64,000 nt of DNA from Chryseobacterium tagetis (GTDB lineage: Bacteria > Bacteroidota > Bacteroidia > Flavobacteriales > Weeksellaceae). Within the stretch, counting starts at the first letter, position 1, and each line of letters begins with the position of its first letter. The stretch is from positions 124,001 through 188,000 of the forward strand of contig NZ_JAERSE020000004.1 of the NCBI RefSeq assembly GCF_016735585.2. The letters are read 5' to 3'. Positions 62,599 through 64,000 of this stretch are shown piece after piece. The notes under the pieces were generated by a model. It was not told the origin of the DNA, searched no databases, and worked only from the letters and a program-made list of their open reading frames with translations. The translations under genes and the position numbers were made by a program.

Positions 62599-62623
62599 AA
62601 ACCGGCCTATTTAAGGCCGGTTT
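62599..62623 (-). terminator. terminator of the metallophosphoesterase gene
   Basis: AAACCGGCCT / AGGCCGGTTT has a 5-nt loop and A/T flanks, 30 nt after the phosphoesterase stop. Confidence 0.8.
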
Positions 62624-62652
62624 CATTTGAAAGTATAGTAAAAAATGAAAAA

Positions 62653-64000
62653 CTAAGGAATAAGAATTGAGTTTTGAACCTCAAATTCCTGTGATGTTGA
62701 GAACTGATTTCCATACATGTCCATTGCTCTTACCTCAACCTTATGTTTTCCTAAAGAAAGTTTTTTAGAGAAATCTCCTGTCCAAATGTGTTTTGAAATT
62801 TCCGGATTAGAAGGTCTTCTTCCCGGGAAGATATTCTGTGTAGTATCCCATTTGAATACCGACATTACAAAACTCGGATCTACGGTTTCATCATAGTCCA
62901 TTGCTTCCCATTTCTCGTCATCAATTCTGTATTCCACTTTGTCTTTTTTGCTTCCCATAAAGAAGTTGGCTAAGATTTTCGCAGAGGTTTTTGACGGATA
63001 AGGAATCACTTTCGGAACGTATAAATTGATCTGATAGTCTTCCGGTTTTCCGGCTGTTTTGTATTTAACTTTATACTGATTATCATTAAAACTAATGAAA
63101 GAATATCCTTTTGCCGTACCGTCTCTCATAGTAGAAGTCGGTAATCCTAAATCATCTGAAGTTCCTGACCACCAGTCTCCGCAAGTTGTTCCTACGTTAT
63201 ATTCATGAAGGTCTTTTGAACCGTTCCAACCTGCTGATTTCCCATAAAAAAGCTGTTGCTGAATGTGTGTATGTGCCGATAACAGCAATGCATTCTGGAA
63301 AGGAGCTAAGTAATCAAATAATTTCTGACGGTCTGAGTTTCTGAAGTTATCTTCGTTTTTATGTTCTAATGGAATATGGAAAGAAACCACAATCAGTTTG
63401 TTTTTATCTACCAGTTTCAAATCGTTTTCAACAAATTTCAACTGGTCTTCACGGAATCCTCCCCAATAGCCTTTTCCGTCTCTCGGATCCGGATATAAGA
63501 TATCATCCAAAACAATGAAGTGAACATTCCCATAATTAAATGAATAATTTGCAGGTCCGAAATTGGATTCGAAGGTTTCGTCTGAAAGCATATCTTCTTT
63601 GGCTTCGTAATTCATATCGTGATTTCCCATGACGTTATACCAAGGCAACCCAATCTCTTTCATTACATCTGCATAAGGTTTTTGTAAGCTTAGATTATCT
63701 CCTACCAAATCTCCTAAACTGATTCCCAATACGGCGTTTTTCTTGGTCGTTTTAACCTCATTTACAATGGCTCTTTTAAAATAATCCAATTGTTTTTCTG
63801 TATAAGGTTGCGGATCTCCGAAAACGAGGATATCAAAGTTCTTGCTTTCGTTTTGTTTGTTTAAAGCGAAATTAATTTCTTTCGGAAGTTCTCCCGTCGG
63901 AGCTGAACCTTTGTATTTAAAGTCTGTAGGTGAGCCTTTTGGTTTGTACTGATAATAATATTGGGGCAGATTGTTTTCATTGACCGGAGTCATGTATCCA
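62653..64000 (-). CDS. calcineurin-like metallophosphoesterase (5' end outside window)
   Basis: The reading frame continues to the right edge upstream of the first visible Met (codons for Gly-Tyr precede MTPVNENN), so the gene is partial at its start. The visible part has the metallophosphatase set: DILVFGDPQPY, GISLGDLVGD, VMGNHDMNYE, VVSFHIPLEH and LLSAHTHIQQ. A C-terminal beta-sandwich region (from about 330) ends SQEFEVQNS. It is probably periplasmic or secreted, given the related flavobacterial proteins. The substrate is unknown. Confidence 0.92.
   Translation of the reverse strand, partial: GYMTPVNENNLPQYYYQYKPKGSPTDFKYKGSAPTGELPKEINFALNKQNESKNFDILVFGDPQPYTEKQLDYFKRAIVNEVKTTKKNAVLGISLGDLVGDNLSLQKPYADVMKEIGLPWYNVMGNHDMNYEAKEDMLSDETFESNFGPANYSFNYGNVHFIVLDDILYPDPRDGKGYWGGFREDQLKFVENDLKLVDKNKLIVVSFHIPLEHKNEDNFRNSDRQKLFDYLAPFQNALLLSAHTHIQQQLFYGKSAGWNGSKDLHEYNVGTTCGDWWSGTSDDLGLPTSTMRDGTAKGYSFISFNDNQYKVKYKTAGKPEDYQINLYVPKVIPYPSKTSAKILANFFMGSKKDKVEYRIDDEKWEAMDYDETVDPSFVMSVFKWDTTQNIFPGRRPSNPEISKHIWTGDFSKKLSLGKHKVEVRAMDMYGNQFSTSQEFEVQNSILIP

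Overview
This window reads as chromosome of a flavobacterium of the Chryseobacterium/Elizabethkingia type (family Weeksellaceae). The evidence is low GC, Bacteroidetes-style promoters (TTTG, about 20 nt, then TAnnTTTG), a GLPGLI-family protein, GSCFA, DUF5683, DUF6438 and WbqC proteins, a type IX secretion C-terminal sorting domain, a very long signal peptidase I, and TPR-containing AraC-type regulators. No rRNA, CRISPR array, transposase or prophage was seen. The genus assignment is inferred from gene families and was not tested by a search.

Layout. 1-3.3 kb: cell-envelope lipoproteins, a subtilisin-like protease and a WbqC protein, all on the minus strand. 3.3-10.4 kb: an accessory cassette between wbqC and lepB. 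It encodes a small GG-leader peptide, a radical SAM/SPASM maturase, a C39-peptidase ABC exporter, a GLPGLI protein and a small lipoprotein, with a divergent TPR-membrane-AraC regulator. It looks like a peptide natural-product (RiPP) system whose core carries a duplicated Cys/Trp-Asn motif. This is the best candidate for an undescribed system here. 10.4-17.9 kb: a conserved housekeeping block (lepB, dapB, DUF5683, parB, parA, a TonB-type protein, purA). The terminator next to parA is built from two inverted consensus DnaA boxes.

18-22.8 kb: a variable stretch with a DUF4062-type protein, a fossil of the 3' end of an ABC-F gene, an alpha/beta hydrolase, the intact ABC-F gene and a 650-nt repeat-rich spacer. 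22.8-38.2 kb: nucleotide, ribosome and general metabolism genes (hpt, adk, obg, two DEAD-box helicases, TatD, prenyl synthase, Pit/DUF47 phosphate transport), two DUF6438 paralogues and a T9SS cargo protein. 38.4-43.1 kb: a TolC-MacA-MacB-type efflux operon. 43.2-48.2 kb: surface polysaccharide functions (FkbM methyltransferase, flippase, two glycosyltransferases). 48.2-50.7 kb: aspartase and a peptidoglycan amidase.

50.9-52.3 kb: a tRNA array (Ser-Pro-Arg, then a duplicated Pro-Arg unit, then a decayed third Arg copy) interleaved with an ORFan and a frameshifted GIY-YIG gene. 52.4-58.5 kb: a CzcA-type heavy-metal efflux operon. 58.5-64 kb: small uncharacterised proteins, an SH3-domain protein, prmA, a repeat-rich spacer, an SDR reductase and a metallophosphoesterase cut by the window edge.

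Several start codons were moved downstream of the longest reading frame, because the extra N-terminus lies inside a promoter, a repeat or a neighbouring gene. These cases are stated in the entries.
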